Positions 18,800-26,872 of a stretch of DNA of 64,000 nucleotides are shown piece by piece (within the stretch, counting starts at the first letter, position 1; every line of letters starts with the position of its first letter). This stretch comes from JAENVU01 sp963801105. GTDB taxonomy: Bacteria; Actinomycetota; Acidimicrobiia; IMCC26256; JAENVU01. Made by a program: the position numbers and the translations under genes. The notes below the pieces were generated by a model, which was not told the DNA's origin, made no database searches, and saw nothing but the letters and a program-made list of their open reading frames with translations. The stretch is from positions 1,240,001-1,304,000 of the forward strand of contig CAWDDH010000003.1 in NCBI GenBank assembly GCA_963801105.1, read 5' to 3'.

Positions 18800-19637
18800 C
18801 CGCGAAGCCCGTCTCGAGCTGCTTGAACAGCGCGTACCCGGCGAGAAGTACCACGATCGACGTGGCCGACGCGAGCCCGAAGTAGGTCCAGTTCGGCGCT
18901 TGATCGAACAGGACCGTGCGCCGGAGGCCGTCGATGACCATCGCCACCGGGTTCAGCGTGACATAGAGCGCCCGCCACTGCGACGGGATCGCGTCGAGCC
19001 CGTAGATCACCGGGGTGACGAAGAGGCCGACCTGGAGCATGAGCGGCAGCGCGTAGCGCAGGTCGCGCGCGTAGACAGTGACCGACGAGAAGATCAGACC
19101 CACGCCGACCGTGAACACCACGAGCACGAGGATCAGGAGCGGCGCGAACACGATCGTGGCCTGGGGCGTCTCGCCGTAGATCACAAAGAGCAGGATGAGC
19201 GCCAGGGATGCGAAGCAGGAGTCGACGCCGCTCGTCGCCATGGTCGCGAGCGAGAAGACCTCCCGCGGCGCGTAGATCTTGTTGAGGAGCGGGTTGCCGA
19301 CGAGCACCCCGCCCGCGGAGGAGACCGCGCTCGAGAAGAAGGTCCAGGCCAGCAGGCCGGTGTAGGAGAACACCGGGTACACGATCCCGTGCGTGTCGAT
19401 CGTCGTGATCTTGGACTTCGACAGGAAGACCGTGAAGACGACCATCAGCACCAGCGGCGTGACGAGGGCCCATGCGATGCCGATGACCGACTGGCTGTAG
19501 CGCAGCCGCACCTCGCGCCGTGCGAGGTTCACGATGATGTGACGGGACTCCCAGAGCGCGTGCAACGCGGGCCGGAGATGCAGACCACGGCGGTAGCGGA
19601 GCTCGGGTGGGGGCGTCTCGGGAAGTGACTCGTTCAC
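18789..19637 (-). CDS. wzm: ABC-2 type polysaccharide export permease, Wzm-like
   Basis: The 282-residue protein starts with a short cytoplasmic stretch, then ESRHIIVNLARREVRLRYSQ, the amphipathic interface helix of ABC-2 exporters, followed by six hydrophobic segments. SVIGIAWALVTPLVLMVVFT, the GVLVGNPLLNKIYAPREVFS loop and the conserved NPVAMVIDGLRRTVLF near the end are classic Wzm features. With the ATPase it should move an undecaprenyl-linked glycan across the membrane. It heads the minus-strand operon; the GTG at 19637 was chosen because upstream codons are low-complexity and the protein then starts MNESLPETPPPE. Confidence 0.93.
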   Translation of the reverse strand: MNESLPETPPPELRYRRGLHLRPALHALWESRHIIVNLARREVRLRYSQSVIGIAWALVTPLVLMVVFTVFLSKSKITTIDTHGIVYPVFSYTGLLAWTFFSSAVSSAGGVLVGNPLLNKIYAPREVFSLATMATSGVDSCFASLALILLFVIYGETPQATIVFAPLLILVLVVFTVGVGLIFSSVTVYARDLRYALPLMLQVGLFVTPVIYGLDAIPSQWRALYVTLNPVAMVIDGLRRTVLFDQAPNWTYFGLASATSIVVLLAGYALFKQLETGFADVS

Positions 19638-19739
19638 GATGTGGGTCTCGGTCAGGGCCGTTGCCCGGGAACGGGCGGACCGGGACTCTACACGCCGCCG
19701 CACGGACTCCCGACCGCGTCGCCGGTGTCCCCGATTGGC

Positions 19740-19745
19740 TACCCT
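19740..19745 (+). promoter_or_regulatory. -10 box (TACCCT) for a leaderless transcript
   Basis: TACCCT ends nine bases before the ATG at 19755. Confidence 0.6.
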
Positions 19746-19754
19746 GCGCCCCCG

Positions 19755-20579
19755 ATGGCGGCCAGCAGCTTCCCAGCGAGACTCTCGCGGCTCCCTCTCG
19801 TCGCCTACAAGCGCTGGCAGGTCCGCGTGGGGTTCCCATTCCGGCGCTCGCTGCTGGCGCGCCGGGTCGAGCGGTTCGAGCCCGGTGCCGTCACGGTCGT
19901 GACGGTCAACTGGAACACGCTCCCCTACCTGCGCACGATGTGCGAGATGGTGCGTCGCCACTCACCGCCGGGTACCCGGATCGTCGTCGTCGACAACGCG
20001 TCGACGGACGGATCGCGCGAGTGGATCCGCTCGACCCCCGACATCGTGGGCCGGCTCCTGCCGTACAACGTGCATCACGGCCCGGCCGCGGACCTCGGTG
20101 CGCTGCTGGTGCGTACCGAGTTCCTGGTCCTGCTCGACGTCGACGCGTTCCCGTTCTCGGACGACTGGCTGCCCGCGGTGCTCGAGCCACTGCGCGCGGG
20201 TGCGACGGTGGCGGGTGGGCACATCCACCGCAACTACGTGCACCCCTCGTTCCTCGCCATGCGCACGCGGGACTTCGTGACGCGCCGCCACTCGTTCACG
20301 GTGGTCGGCCGGTGGCACAAAGGGGTGACCGCGGGTGAGGACGGATTCCGCGACGCCGGTGAGGACATCTCCATCCGGGAGCGCGAGCAGTTCGGTCCCG
20401 GCGCGACGCACCTGATCCCCGTCACGAGCACGCGCGGACCCGGCCTGCTCGGCACGGTGTTCGGCGACGTCGTGTACCACAACTTCTTCTCCACCGGGTA
20501 CGGCGGGTCGAGCGAGTGGAGCGACGAGACGACCAGTGCCTGGGAGGACGCGGTCGCCAAGTACGTGGATGGGAACTGA
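19755..20579 (+). CDS. GT2-family glycosyltransferase (DVDAFP type, copy 3)
   Basis: The 274-residue protein has NWN (52-54), DNASTD (80-85) and DVDAFP (128-133), then AGGHIHRNYVHPSFLAMRTR and GTVFGDVVYHNFFS. This makes it the third paralog of the genes at 1599 and 3427. An upstream frame is open to 19641, but the ATG at 19755 is supported by the TACCCT box nine bases before it and by the paralog N-termini. It is divergent from the exporter operon and convergent with the methyltransferase gene, whose stop is nine bases away. Confidence 0.88.
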   Translation: MAASSFPARLSRLPLVAYKRWQVRVGFPFRRSLLARRVERFEPGAVTVVTVNWNTLPYLRTMCEMVRRHSPPGTRIVVVDNASTDGSREWIRSTPDIVGRLLPYNVHHGPAADLGALLVRTEFLVLLDVDAFPFSDDWLPAVLEPLRAGATVAGGHIHRNYVHPSFLAMRTRDFVTRRHSFTVVGRWHKGVTAGEDGFRDAGEDISIREREQFGPGATHLIPVTSTRGPGLLGTVFGDVVYHNFFSTGYGGSSEWSDETTSAWEDAVAKYVDGN

Positions 20580-20587
20580 GGTCGCGC

Positions 20588-21331
20588 TCAGCGCGCCTTG
20601 CGGAGCACGACGTGCTCCCACGCCCCCTCGAGCCAGCTGCGCTCGACGCTGGCGCGTCCGGCCAGTTCGGCGCCGACGTCGCTGCGCGCACCGGGACGCC
20701 AGACGACGAGGGTGCCGTCCGTGGCCTCGAAGTTCCACTGGTGCATTCCGTGGTACTCCTCGTCCTCGGCCGTGTTGCGGTGGTGGATCAGCAGCATCGG
20801 AGCGCCGGGCTTCGCGCACCTGACCATCTCGCCGATCGCGAGGACGGGGTCGTAGGAGTGATCGAGCGTGTTGCGTGCGGTCACGAGGTCGAAGTGGTCG
20901 GCCGGCAGCACCGAGGAGAGTCGCTCGCTCTCGCAGGCCTGGGTGCGGACCGGCGGCGTGACGCCGGCCTCGTCGAGCAGGTCCGAGTACTGCTTGCCCA
21001 AGGCGTCCACAGCGGTGACCTCGAGCGTCCATCCCGGTCGGCGTCGGCCGAGGAACGTGAGCGGACCCGCCCCGACGTCGAGGAGGCGCACCGTCGCACC
21101 CTCCGGCGCGTCGATCAGTTCGGCGATCTCGGGCTGGAGGGGCAGGTCCGGGTCGAGCCGGGTCTCGTAGCTCCCCGGATATCGCGCGCCCTTGGTCTCG
21201 AGGTAGACGCGCCAGAAGCCGACCTCACCGTCGATGGCGGCCTGCCACGCGACCTCGGGGCTGGCGGCGGGACCCCCTGACGGCTTGGCCGGGGCGGCGC
21301 GCAGGGATCGGAGCCACTTCGGGCGTTTCAC
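20588..21331 (-). CDS. SAM-dependent methyltransferase
   Basis: The 247-residue protein has a class I methyltransferase core: VRLLDVGAGPLTFLGRRRPG (motif I, near residue 85), VTAVDALGKQYSDLL (motif II acid) and FDLVTARNTLDHSYDPVLAI (motif IV region). GEMVRCAKPGAPMLLIHHRN is the post-motif segment typical of glycan- and natural-product-locus methyltransferases. The GTG start at 21331 lies eight bases after a TACCGT box, a leaderless layout. As the outermost gene of the glycan locus it may methylate a sugar hydroxyl or carboxyl; the acceptor is not known. Confidence 0.85.
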   Translation of the reverse strand: MKRPKWLRSLRAAPAKPSGGPAASPEVAWQAAIDGEVGFWRVYLETKGARYPGSYETRLDPDLPLQPEIAELIDAPEGATVRLLDVGAGPLTFLGRRRPGWTLEVTAVDALGKQYSDLLDEAGVTPPVRTQACESERLSSVLPADHFDLVTARNTLDHSYDPVLAIGEMVRCAKPGAPMLLIHHRNTAEDEEYHGMHQWNFEATDGTLVVWRPGARSDVGAELAGRASVERSWLEGAWEHVVLRKAR

Positions 21332-21339
21332 AGCCGGGC

Positions 21340-21345
21340 ACGGTA
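21340..21345 (-). promoter_or_regulatory. -10 box (TACCGT) for a leaderless transcript
   Basis: TACCGT on the minus strand ends eight bases before the GTG at 21331. Confidence 0.6.
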
Positions 21346-21496
21346 GTCGCTGCCACGCGACGCGCGCGACCGTCGTCTGGCCCGCGCGTTCTCACGCTCC
21401 GCGCGAACCAGGCGGACACGCCGGGCGCGAATATGTCGATGTCCCGAAGCTTTCGTAACCATCGCGTGGCGGTCTCGTGCTGCTTGCCGATTCGCG

Positions 21497-21525
21497 TTGA
21501 CGCTCTCCGTGGCCCGCCGCAGGAT
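21497..21525 (+). promoter_or_regulatory. Candidate promoter of secreted protein copy 1
   Basis: TTGACG (21497-21502) and CAGGAT (21520-21525) are 17 bases apart, near the sigma-A consensus. The same TTGAC-spacer-AGGAT layout precedes copy 2. Confidence 0.45.
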
Positions 21526-21627
21526 CTGTTCGACCGCACGGTCGTCGGTCCCTGCATGACGGGACGCGGTGACCGCTCATGAGCGGGCCGGAGCATGATT
21601 CCGGCCGATGCTGGGGGGAGTTCACAG

Positions 21628-21735
21628 ATGGCGAGTGTCACCAGGACCATGGTGCGTGCGTCGTCTCCTTCCGTGTACCTCCGGTCCGTCGCGGTCACGG
21701 CCGGCATCCGACACGACCAAGGAGCAATGACTTGA
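21628..21735 (+). CDS. Small ORF (35 residues) coupled to secreted protein copy 1
   Basis: An ATG at 21628 follows a GGGGGGAG ribosome site and opens 35 codons (MASVTRTMVRASSPSVYLRS at its start). The TGA at 21733-21735 overlaps the TTG start of the secreted protein (TTGA). The same frame of the same length precedes copy 2, with three base changes that all alter the residue. That pattern does not by itself prove coding. It may be a leader peptide that couples or tunes translation of the downstream gene, or simply the transcribed leader. I cannot name a function. Confidence 0.4.
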   Translation: MASVTRTMVRASSPSVYLRSVAVTAGIRHDQGAMT

Positions 21736-22550
21736 GCATCAAGACGCGCCTCCTCGCGGGAGCCAGCACGCTGGCCATCGCGGGCGGCATGATCGCGTTC
21801 GCGGCTCCGGCCGCCAACGCCACCGTCACGAGCGTCGGGGGCTGCAGTGGCACCCGCCTGCTCGGCAAGGCCAAGAGCTCGACGATCAATCCGGCAACCG
21901 GCAAGCCGTACGGCATCTCCGACAACGACAACCAGGACGTGACGATCTCCCTGAAGGGAGTCGACCCGTCCTTGAACAAGGGTCCGAACCTGGGCGCCTG
22001 TGTGTTCGCGACTGGCCTGTCCACGCCGGACAGCTCGAAGCCGGTGGTGAAGGGCTACTCGGGCGGTCACTCGATCTACAAGTTCAGCGGCAAGCTGTAC
22101 TCGCCGGAGATCGACTGCAACACGGCCGACACCGGGGACCTCACCGAGTGGCCTGCGAGCGGTTCGTTCAAGATGAAGTTCGCCGACCTCACGACCGCGG
22201 GCAAGAACCAGCAGACCGCGATCCAGCTCGTGGTTGACGGCTTCGCCGACCACGACATGGACCCGATGACACCGAGCGACATCGTCGAGGGTCACGGCAT
22301 CGTGACCAAGGGTGTGGCTGCGGGTGCGGACGTCGCCTTCGAGAGCATCTTCGACCCGATCGCCAAGGACAAGACCCAGACCACGGCGACCCCGTACTTC
22401 GGCTACAACTACGACGTTGCGTCTGCGGTTGGCTGCACGGACGCGACGCCCGACAACGCCGACATCCTGTTGCTCGTCGGCGGCGACAGCGGGACGAGCC
22501 TGCTGGGTGACACCGCTTCTGGTTTCACCTTCACGATCGGCCAGCCGTAG
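21732..22550 (+). CDS. Secreted protein of unknown function, tandem copy 1
   Basis: The TTG at 21732 is preceded by AAGGAG seven bases upstream, which decides the start. Residues 1-30 are a Sec signal peptide: SIKTR, a hydrophobic core, and an APAANA cleavage site before TVTSVGG. The mature part of about 242 residues is polar, with four cysteines (GGCSG, GACVF, DCNTAD, GCTDA) that could form two disulfides. It also has an Asp-rich DGFADHDMDPMTPSDIVEGHG stretch that might bind a cation. I do not recognise a family. Its own promoter and terminator point to a monocistronic, well-expressed surface or released protein. Copy 2 at 23215 has the same length once two extra bases are removed. Confidence 0.85.
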   Translation: MSIKTRLLAGASTLAIAGGMIAFAAPAANATVTSVGGCSGTRLLGKAKSSTINPATGKPYGISDNDNQDVTISLKGVDPSLNKGPNLGACVFATGLSTPDSSKPVVKGYSGGHSIYKFSGKLYSPEIDCNTADTGDLTEWPASGSFKMKFADLTTAGKNQQTAIQLVVDGFADHDMDPMTPSDIVEGHGIVTKGVAAGADVAFESIFDPIAKDKTQTTATPYFGYNYDVASAVGCTDATPDNADILLLVGGDSGTSLLGDTASGFTFTIGQP

Positions 22551-22603
22551 TCACTGACCGGGTAAGACCCGATCGGCCGAACTCCGGCCGGCCGGTAGCA
22601 CGT

Positions 22604-22637
22604 CGACGGAGCCCGCCCCTCGGGGCGGGCTCCGTCG
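22604..22637 (+). terminator. Rho-independent-type hairpin after secreted protein copy 1
   Basis: A perfect inverted repeat, CGACGGAGCCCGCCC with its complement GGGCGGGCTCCGTCG and a four-base loop, lies 54 bases after the stop. There is no U-tract, as is usual in high-GC actinobacteria. Confidence 0.8.
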
Positions 22638-22979
22638 CGTCCGGACCAGGTGCGCCGGACCGCGGGGGAGGTGCCGGCGCCGACGTCGGGGCCTGCCCGT
22701 CCCGTCGAGTCCGTCGAGGTGCACGGGGCCCGGACGGCGGGGATCTCTTCTTCGAGGTCTCTCCCGCGGCTCGAGAGCTTCGACACCCATCAGCCGATCG
22801 CTACGGCGCTCGGTCTGGCGGCGCACCCCTCCTGATGTTCCGTCGGGTCGTCAGCGTGTGGTCACCCGGTCGTCGCGGGTTCGTCACCCACCGTGGCCGT
22901 CGCGGCGGTCTGCGGGCCGATCGGGCCCGTCGCGGAGGCTGCGATGTGTGCACTCCACGCGTGATATGTGAATCTTCCC
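22638..22979. other. Intergenic stretch without a recognised gene
   Basis: About 340 bases lie between the terminator of copy 1 and the promoter of copy 2. I see no frame with coding character on either strand, no repeat and no RNA gene. Confidence 0.5.
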
Positions 22980-23009
22980 TTGACACGCTCGGTGACGTCC
23001 CGTAAGGAT
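22980..23009 (+). promoter_or_regulatory. Strong sigma-A-type promoter of secreted protein copy 2
   Basis: TTGACA (22980-22985) is followed after 17 bases by TAAGGA (23003-23008), or after 18 by AAGGAT. The leader to the small ORF at 23111 is then about 95 bases. Confidence 0.65.
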
Positions 23010-23110
23010 TCCCCCTGACCGCACGGCCGTCTGGCTTCTTCATGAGGACGCTTGACGACTGGTCATGGGCGGGCCGGCATTCGTGTCGGCCAATGCTGGG
23101 GGGAGTTCAC

Positions 23111-23218
23111 ATGGCGAGTGTCACCAGGACCATGGTGCGTGCGTCGTTTCCTTCCGTGTACCTCCGGTCCGTCGCGGTCACGGCCGGCATCCAACACGAC
23201 CAAGGAGCAATAACTTGA
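23111..23218 (+). CDS. Small ORF (35 residues) coupled to secreted protein copy 2
   Basis: This is the counterpart of the small ORF at 21628. It has the same GGGGGGAG ribosome site, ATG start, length and TTGA overlap with the next gene, and differs at three residues (S to F, R to Q, M to I). A two-base deletion lies just before the ATG compared with copy 1, and leaves the frame of the ORF itself intact. Whether it is translated is not known. Confidence 0.4.
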   Translation: MASVTRTMVRASFPSVYLRSVAVTAGIQHDQGAIT

Positions 23219-24035
23219 ACATCAAGACGCGCCTCCTCGCGGGAGCCAGCACGCTGGCCATCGCGGGCGGCATGATCGCGTTCGCGGCTCCGGCCGCCAA
23301 CGCCACCGTCACGAGCGTCGGGGGCTGCAGCTGGCACCCGCCTGCTCGGCAAGGCCAAGAGCTCGACGATCAATCCCGCGACGGGCAAGCCGTACGGCAT
23401 CACCGACAACGACAACCAGGACGCGACGATCTCCCTCAAGGGTGTCGACCCGACCACGAACAAGGGTACGAACCTCGGTGCCTGCGTGTTCGCGAGTGGC
23501 CTGTCCACGCCGGACGCCTCGAAGCCCGTCGTGAAGGGCTACTCGGGCGGTCAAGTCGATCACCAAGTTCAGCGGCAAGCTGTACTCGCCGGAGCTCGAC
23601 TGCAACACGGCCGACACCGGGGACCTCACCGAGTGGCCTGCGAGCGGTGCGTTCAAGATGACCTTCAATGACCTCACGACCGCGAGCAAGACCCAGTCGG
23701 CCGCGATCCAGCTCGTGGTTGACGGCTTCGCCGACCACGACATGGACCCGATGACACCGAGCGACATCGTCGAGGGTCACGGCATCGTGACCAAGGGAGT
23801 GGCTGCGGGTGCGGACGTCGCCTTCGAGAGCATCTTCGACCCGATCGCCAAGGACAAGACCCAGACCACGGCGACCCCGTACTTCGGCTACAACTACGAC
23901 GTTGCGGGTGCGGTCGGCTGCACGGACGTGACGCCCAACAACGCCAACATCCTGGAGCTCGCCGGCGGCGACACCGGGACGAGCCTGCTGGGTGACACCG
24001 CTGCCGGTTTCTCCTTCACGATCGGCCAGCCGTAG
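23215..24035 (+). CDS. Secreted protein of unknown function, tandem copy 2, two frame breaks
   Basis: The TTG at 23215 has AAGGAG seven bases upstream and the same 30-residue signal peptide ending APAANA. Compared base by base with copy 1, an extra C near 23332 (GCAGCTGG against GCAGTGG) and an extra base near 23554 (GGTCAAGTCG) each shift the frame by one. Removing both gives 819 bases, exactly the length of copy 1, and a protein that differs at scattered positions such as SGAFKMTFNDLTTASKTQSA. The C-terminal third is intact and ends TIGQP like copy 1. Substitutions show that the duplication is not brand new. The two breaks may be sequence errors. Confidence 0.72.
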
Positions 24036-24087
24036 TCACTGACCGGTACGACCCGATCGGCCGAACTCCGGCCGGCCGGTAGCACGT

Positions 24088-24121
24088 CGACGGAGCCCGC
24101 CCCTCGGGGCGGGCTCCGTCG
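24088..24121 (+). terminator. Hairpin terminator after secreted protein copy 2
   Basis: It has the same 15-base stem and loop as the terminator at 22604-22637, and lies 52 bases after the stop. It was carried along in the duplication. Confidence 0.8.
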
Positions 24122-24468
24122 CGTCCGGACCGGGTGCGGCCGGACCGACGCGGGGGAGATGCGGAAGCCAGCTGCTGCCGGTCGCGCGCTCGCCTCGCGG
24201 ACCTCTCCTACGGGGCCGCTCGACCGCTCGGAGCCGCCGCTGCGCTGCTCGCCGCGCCCGTCGCTGAGCACCGGACCGCCCGACGCTTCCGGACCTCGAC
24301 GGCACGTCGGGAGCGGTTCCTCGGGAGCTACGACCTCAGGAGAGGGGTCCGGTCCGTTCGCCCGGACCCCCCAACGGGCGCCGCGGCCGGCCGGTCGCGT
24401 CCCTCGGGCGAGACCACCGTCTCGGACACGCGATGGAGCCGGCCCGGGACGTCGATCGTCTGCCCGGG
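24122..24468. other. Intergenic stretch between convergent genes
   Basis: About 350 GC-rich bases hold no frame with coding character that I can support, no promoter and no RNA gene. Confidence 0.5.
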
Positions 24469-25444
24469 TCAGGTGCTCCCGCCGCTGGTCGTGCTGGTGG
24501 TGCTGGTGCTGGTGGTGCCGGTCCCGGTGCAGGTCGGGTCGAGCACCTTGCCGTCGAGCGCCGCGGCGACCGCTCCGGCCTGGGCGGCAGGTGCCAGAAC
24601 GACGACGTTGCCGGCGACGACGCTCGTGATGGCCGGATTGGCGGGGCACAGGTACTGGAACTCGTCGGAGGCGAACCGCTGTCGCGGGCACCGTGGTGGC
24701 CGAGCCCACCGCGATCTCGATCGCCGCGCCGTCGCACCGCCCGATCGCGGCCGGGAGTCCCAGGTCGTGGTAGTGCTTCCGGGCCGCGAGGTCCTCGCGG
24801 GCCAACGGTGCGTAGTCCGAGCACCCGAGCCCGGCCGTCTGGAGCTGCTGCGCGGTCGCCGTCGCGGCGCGGAGCCCCGCCGGGGTCCAGTCGAGTCCCC
24901 CGCCGTCCTTGCAGGCCGTCCCGTAGTAGGTCCCGTCGAGCTCGTCGGCGAGCCGTCGCCCGAAGGCCTCGGTATCGGGCTGGATCACCCAGCCCGGCCC
25001 CAGGATCCAGCGCAGGCCGCCGAAGGGCACCTTGCGCCGGGCCGCCTGATCGCACAGCGACGCCGCGCGCTGGTCGGCATAGCGCCGGGCATCGGCACGT
25101 GACCCGACGATCGTGACCTCGAGATCGTCGACGGCGTCGGCATCCGGGGATCCGTCCGAGAGGGAGCAGCCGCCCTGGGCGAGGACCCGGACCGAGCTGT
25201 GCAGGCGTTCCTGGACGGTGTACACGTCGGGCAGCGCCAGGATTCCCATGGTCGTGCACACCGGTCGACCCACCGCGGTGTCGATGCGGTCGGCGAGGTT
25301 GTTGAGTGCCCGGACGTCGGCCTTGCGGTAGCCGCCCTCCCCGCCGGCGGTGGTCGGCGGAGTCGCCGCGGTGGAACCGCCCGAGGTGCACCCGGCGCCG
25401 ATCACCGCCGCACAGGCCAGGGTGATGAGGGTCTGCTTCAGCAC
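24469..25444 (-). CDS. Putative lipoprotein of unknown function, frameshifted
   Basis: The GTG at 25444 follows an AAGGGAG ribosome site by seven to eight bases. The protein starts MLKQTLITLACAAVIGAGCT, a lipoprotein signal peptide whose Cys is followed by a Thr/Ser/Gly-rich linker. The body has several cysteines (RPVCTT, GGCSLS, SLCDQA, TACKDGG, LGCSD, GRCDG), which suggests a disulfide-held extracellular domain. The frame breaks near 24685 and resumes as RFASDEFQYLCPANPAITSV, then ends in a Thr/Ser-rich tail (TGTGTTSTSTTSTTSGGST). The length is one base over a multiple of three. No family is recognised. It is divergent from the lipoprotein gene at 25547. Confidence 0.7.
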
Positions 25445-25546
25445 GGGGACACTCCCTTCGGGTGGTGCGGGCGCAGCAGTCTCGCGCGCTGCGCGAGGCC
25501 GACGGGCGCGACCCGGGTCGGGTGCCGGCCGTGCGAGACTCCCTCC

Positions 25547-26779
25547 GTGGCGCTCACCAGATCGAGGACGACGGTCGTGCTGCTCGCGTTGGCCCTGGCG
25601 GCCGCCGGATGCTCGTCGGGTGGTGGCGACGGGCCGGGTGCGAGCAAGTCGCCGCTCGGCGCGATCGAAGCGGCGACGACCGCGGCCGGTGCCGGCGCCA
25701 TCACCGGAACGGTCGTCGCGGACGGCGCCAACGGTCGGCTCACGGGCCGATGGGACGGCGCGACCATCCCGCGGGGCAGCGGCGACGTCGTTGCCGCACT
25801 CGATGCCCGGACCGAGCTGAAGCTCCGGTGGATCGCCGGCAAGCTCTACCTCGCCCGCACCGGTGCGGTACCGGCCGCCCTGACCGGCGCGGCCGGTTCG
25901 CTGCTCGGTCCGGCCGGCTCGTGGCGGGTGGTCCCGGCCAACGCGGTCGCCCGCACCCTCGTGACCCCCTTCGCTCCGCCGGCACTGGTCCGGGCCCTGC
26001 GCGCGTCCGACGCGACGGTGCGCACCTCGCCGGGGCCGAAGATCGGCGGCGCGAAGACCGAGCACCTGGCGATCACCGCCGATCTCGGTCTGCTCTTCGT
26101 CTGGGGGAACCCGAAGGTGGACCTCTGGACCGACGAGGGTCATCGCGTCGTGCGCGTCCGGCTGGTTTCGGGCACGAGCTCGGTCCGGTACGACGTCGGC
26201 TACCACGCGATCCGGGCCGTCACCGCGCCCACCGGTGCAAAAGGGCAGTCGTCGAACCCGGACGCCGCGCTCGCGCCGACGGGACCCTACGTCGAGTGGG
26301 CGAGCGGGGAGGACGCGGGGCTGCGCTGGCGCGTGCTCCGGGCCCCCGGGAATCGCGGTACCGAGTGCTGGCGCGTCGAAGGGGTCCCGCCCGTGACGAT
26401 GCGCTCGACCGATGCCCCCGACCAGGCGCGGTGCCTCGCTCCCCCCGATCCCACGGACGCGCCCGAGGACCAGGTCGTGTTCCCCGTGCTGACCGACGGC
26501 GCCACGCCCCACGCCGTCTTCGCCGCGCAGCTCCCGGCGGGCTCCCAAGCGGTGATCGGCTTCGTCGGCTCCGCGACGACCCGACCTCTGCACGTCGTGG
26601 GCGATGTCGCGGTCTGGGCCGGCCCGGCCGAGCCCGCACCCGGGTACCTGGGTGTGACGCTGCCCGACGGGACGAAGCTGGACTGCGGGGTCGGCGCGAT
26701 CAGCGCAGCCGGCGATCTCACCGACCCGTCCCTCGCCGCCGATGCCTACGCCGCCCCCTGGACCTGCGTGCCGGCCTGA
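25547..26779 (+). CDS. Lipoprotein of unknown function
   Basis: The 410-residue protein begins ALTRSRTTVVLLALALAAAG and has the lipobox LAAAGC, so it should be lipid-anchored outside the membrane. A Gly/Ser-rich linker of about 20 residues follows. The body resembles an LppX/LprG-like layout at its start (AAGAGAITGTVVADGANGRL, RTELKLRWIAGKLYLA) with no clear catalytic motif. The C-terminal half has paired cysteines (GTECWRV, ARCLAPP, LDCGVGA, PWTCVPA). The start is the GTG at 25547. It is divergent from the lipoprotein at 24469 by about 100 bases. Confidence 0.75.
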   Translation: MALTRSRTTVVLLALALAAAGCSSGGGDGPGASKSPLGAIEAATTAAGAGAITGTVVADGANGRLTGRWDGATIPRGSGDVVAALDARTELKLRWIAGKLYLARTGAVPAALTGAAGSLLGPAGSWRVVPANAVARTLVTPFAPPALVRALRASDATVRTSPGPKIGGAKTEHLAITADLGLLFVWGNPKVDLWTDEGHRVVRVRLVSGTSSVRYDVGYHAIRAVTAPTGAKGQSSNPDAALAPTGPYVEWASGEDAGLRWRVLRAPGNRGTECWRVEGVPPVTMRSTDAPDQARCLAPPDPTDAPEDQVVFPVLTDGATPHAVFAAQLPAGSQAVIGFVGSATTRPLHVVGDVAVWAGPAEPAPGYLGVTLPDGTKLDCGVGAISAAGDLTDPSLAADAYAAPWTCVPA

Positions 26780-26842
26780 TCGCGGCGGGCGCCACCCGGG
26801 CTCGTCGGGGCCCACTCGGACGCCGACCGGTCCGACGGCAGA

Positions 26843-26867
26843 TATCCTGGCCCGCTCCCCCTGGAGG
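26843..26867 (+). promoter_or_regulatory. -10 box and ribosome site of rmlA
   Basis: TATCCT (26843-26848) is followed by a GGAGG ribosome site (26863-26867) five bases before the TTG at 26873. This marks rmlA as a leadered gene, unlike many others here. Confidence 0.5.
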
Positions 26868-26872
26868 TCACG

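Noticed and set aside
22573..22594. CGGCCG inverted repeat before the terminator of each secreted protein gene
   Set aside because: It is short and GC-rich; the strong stem just downstream explains termination without it.
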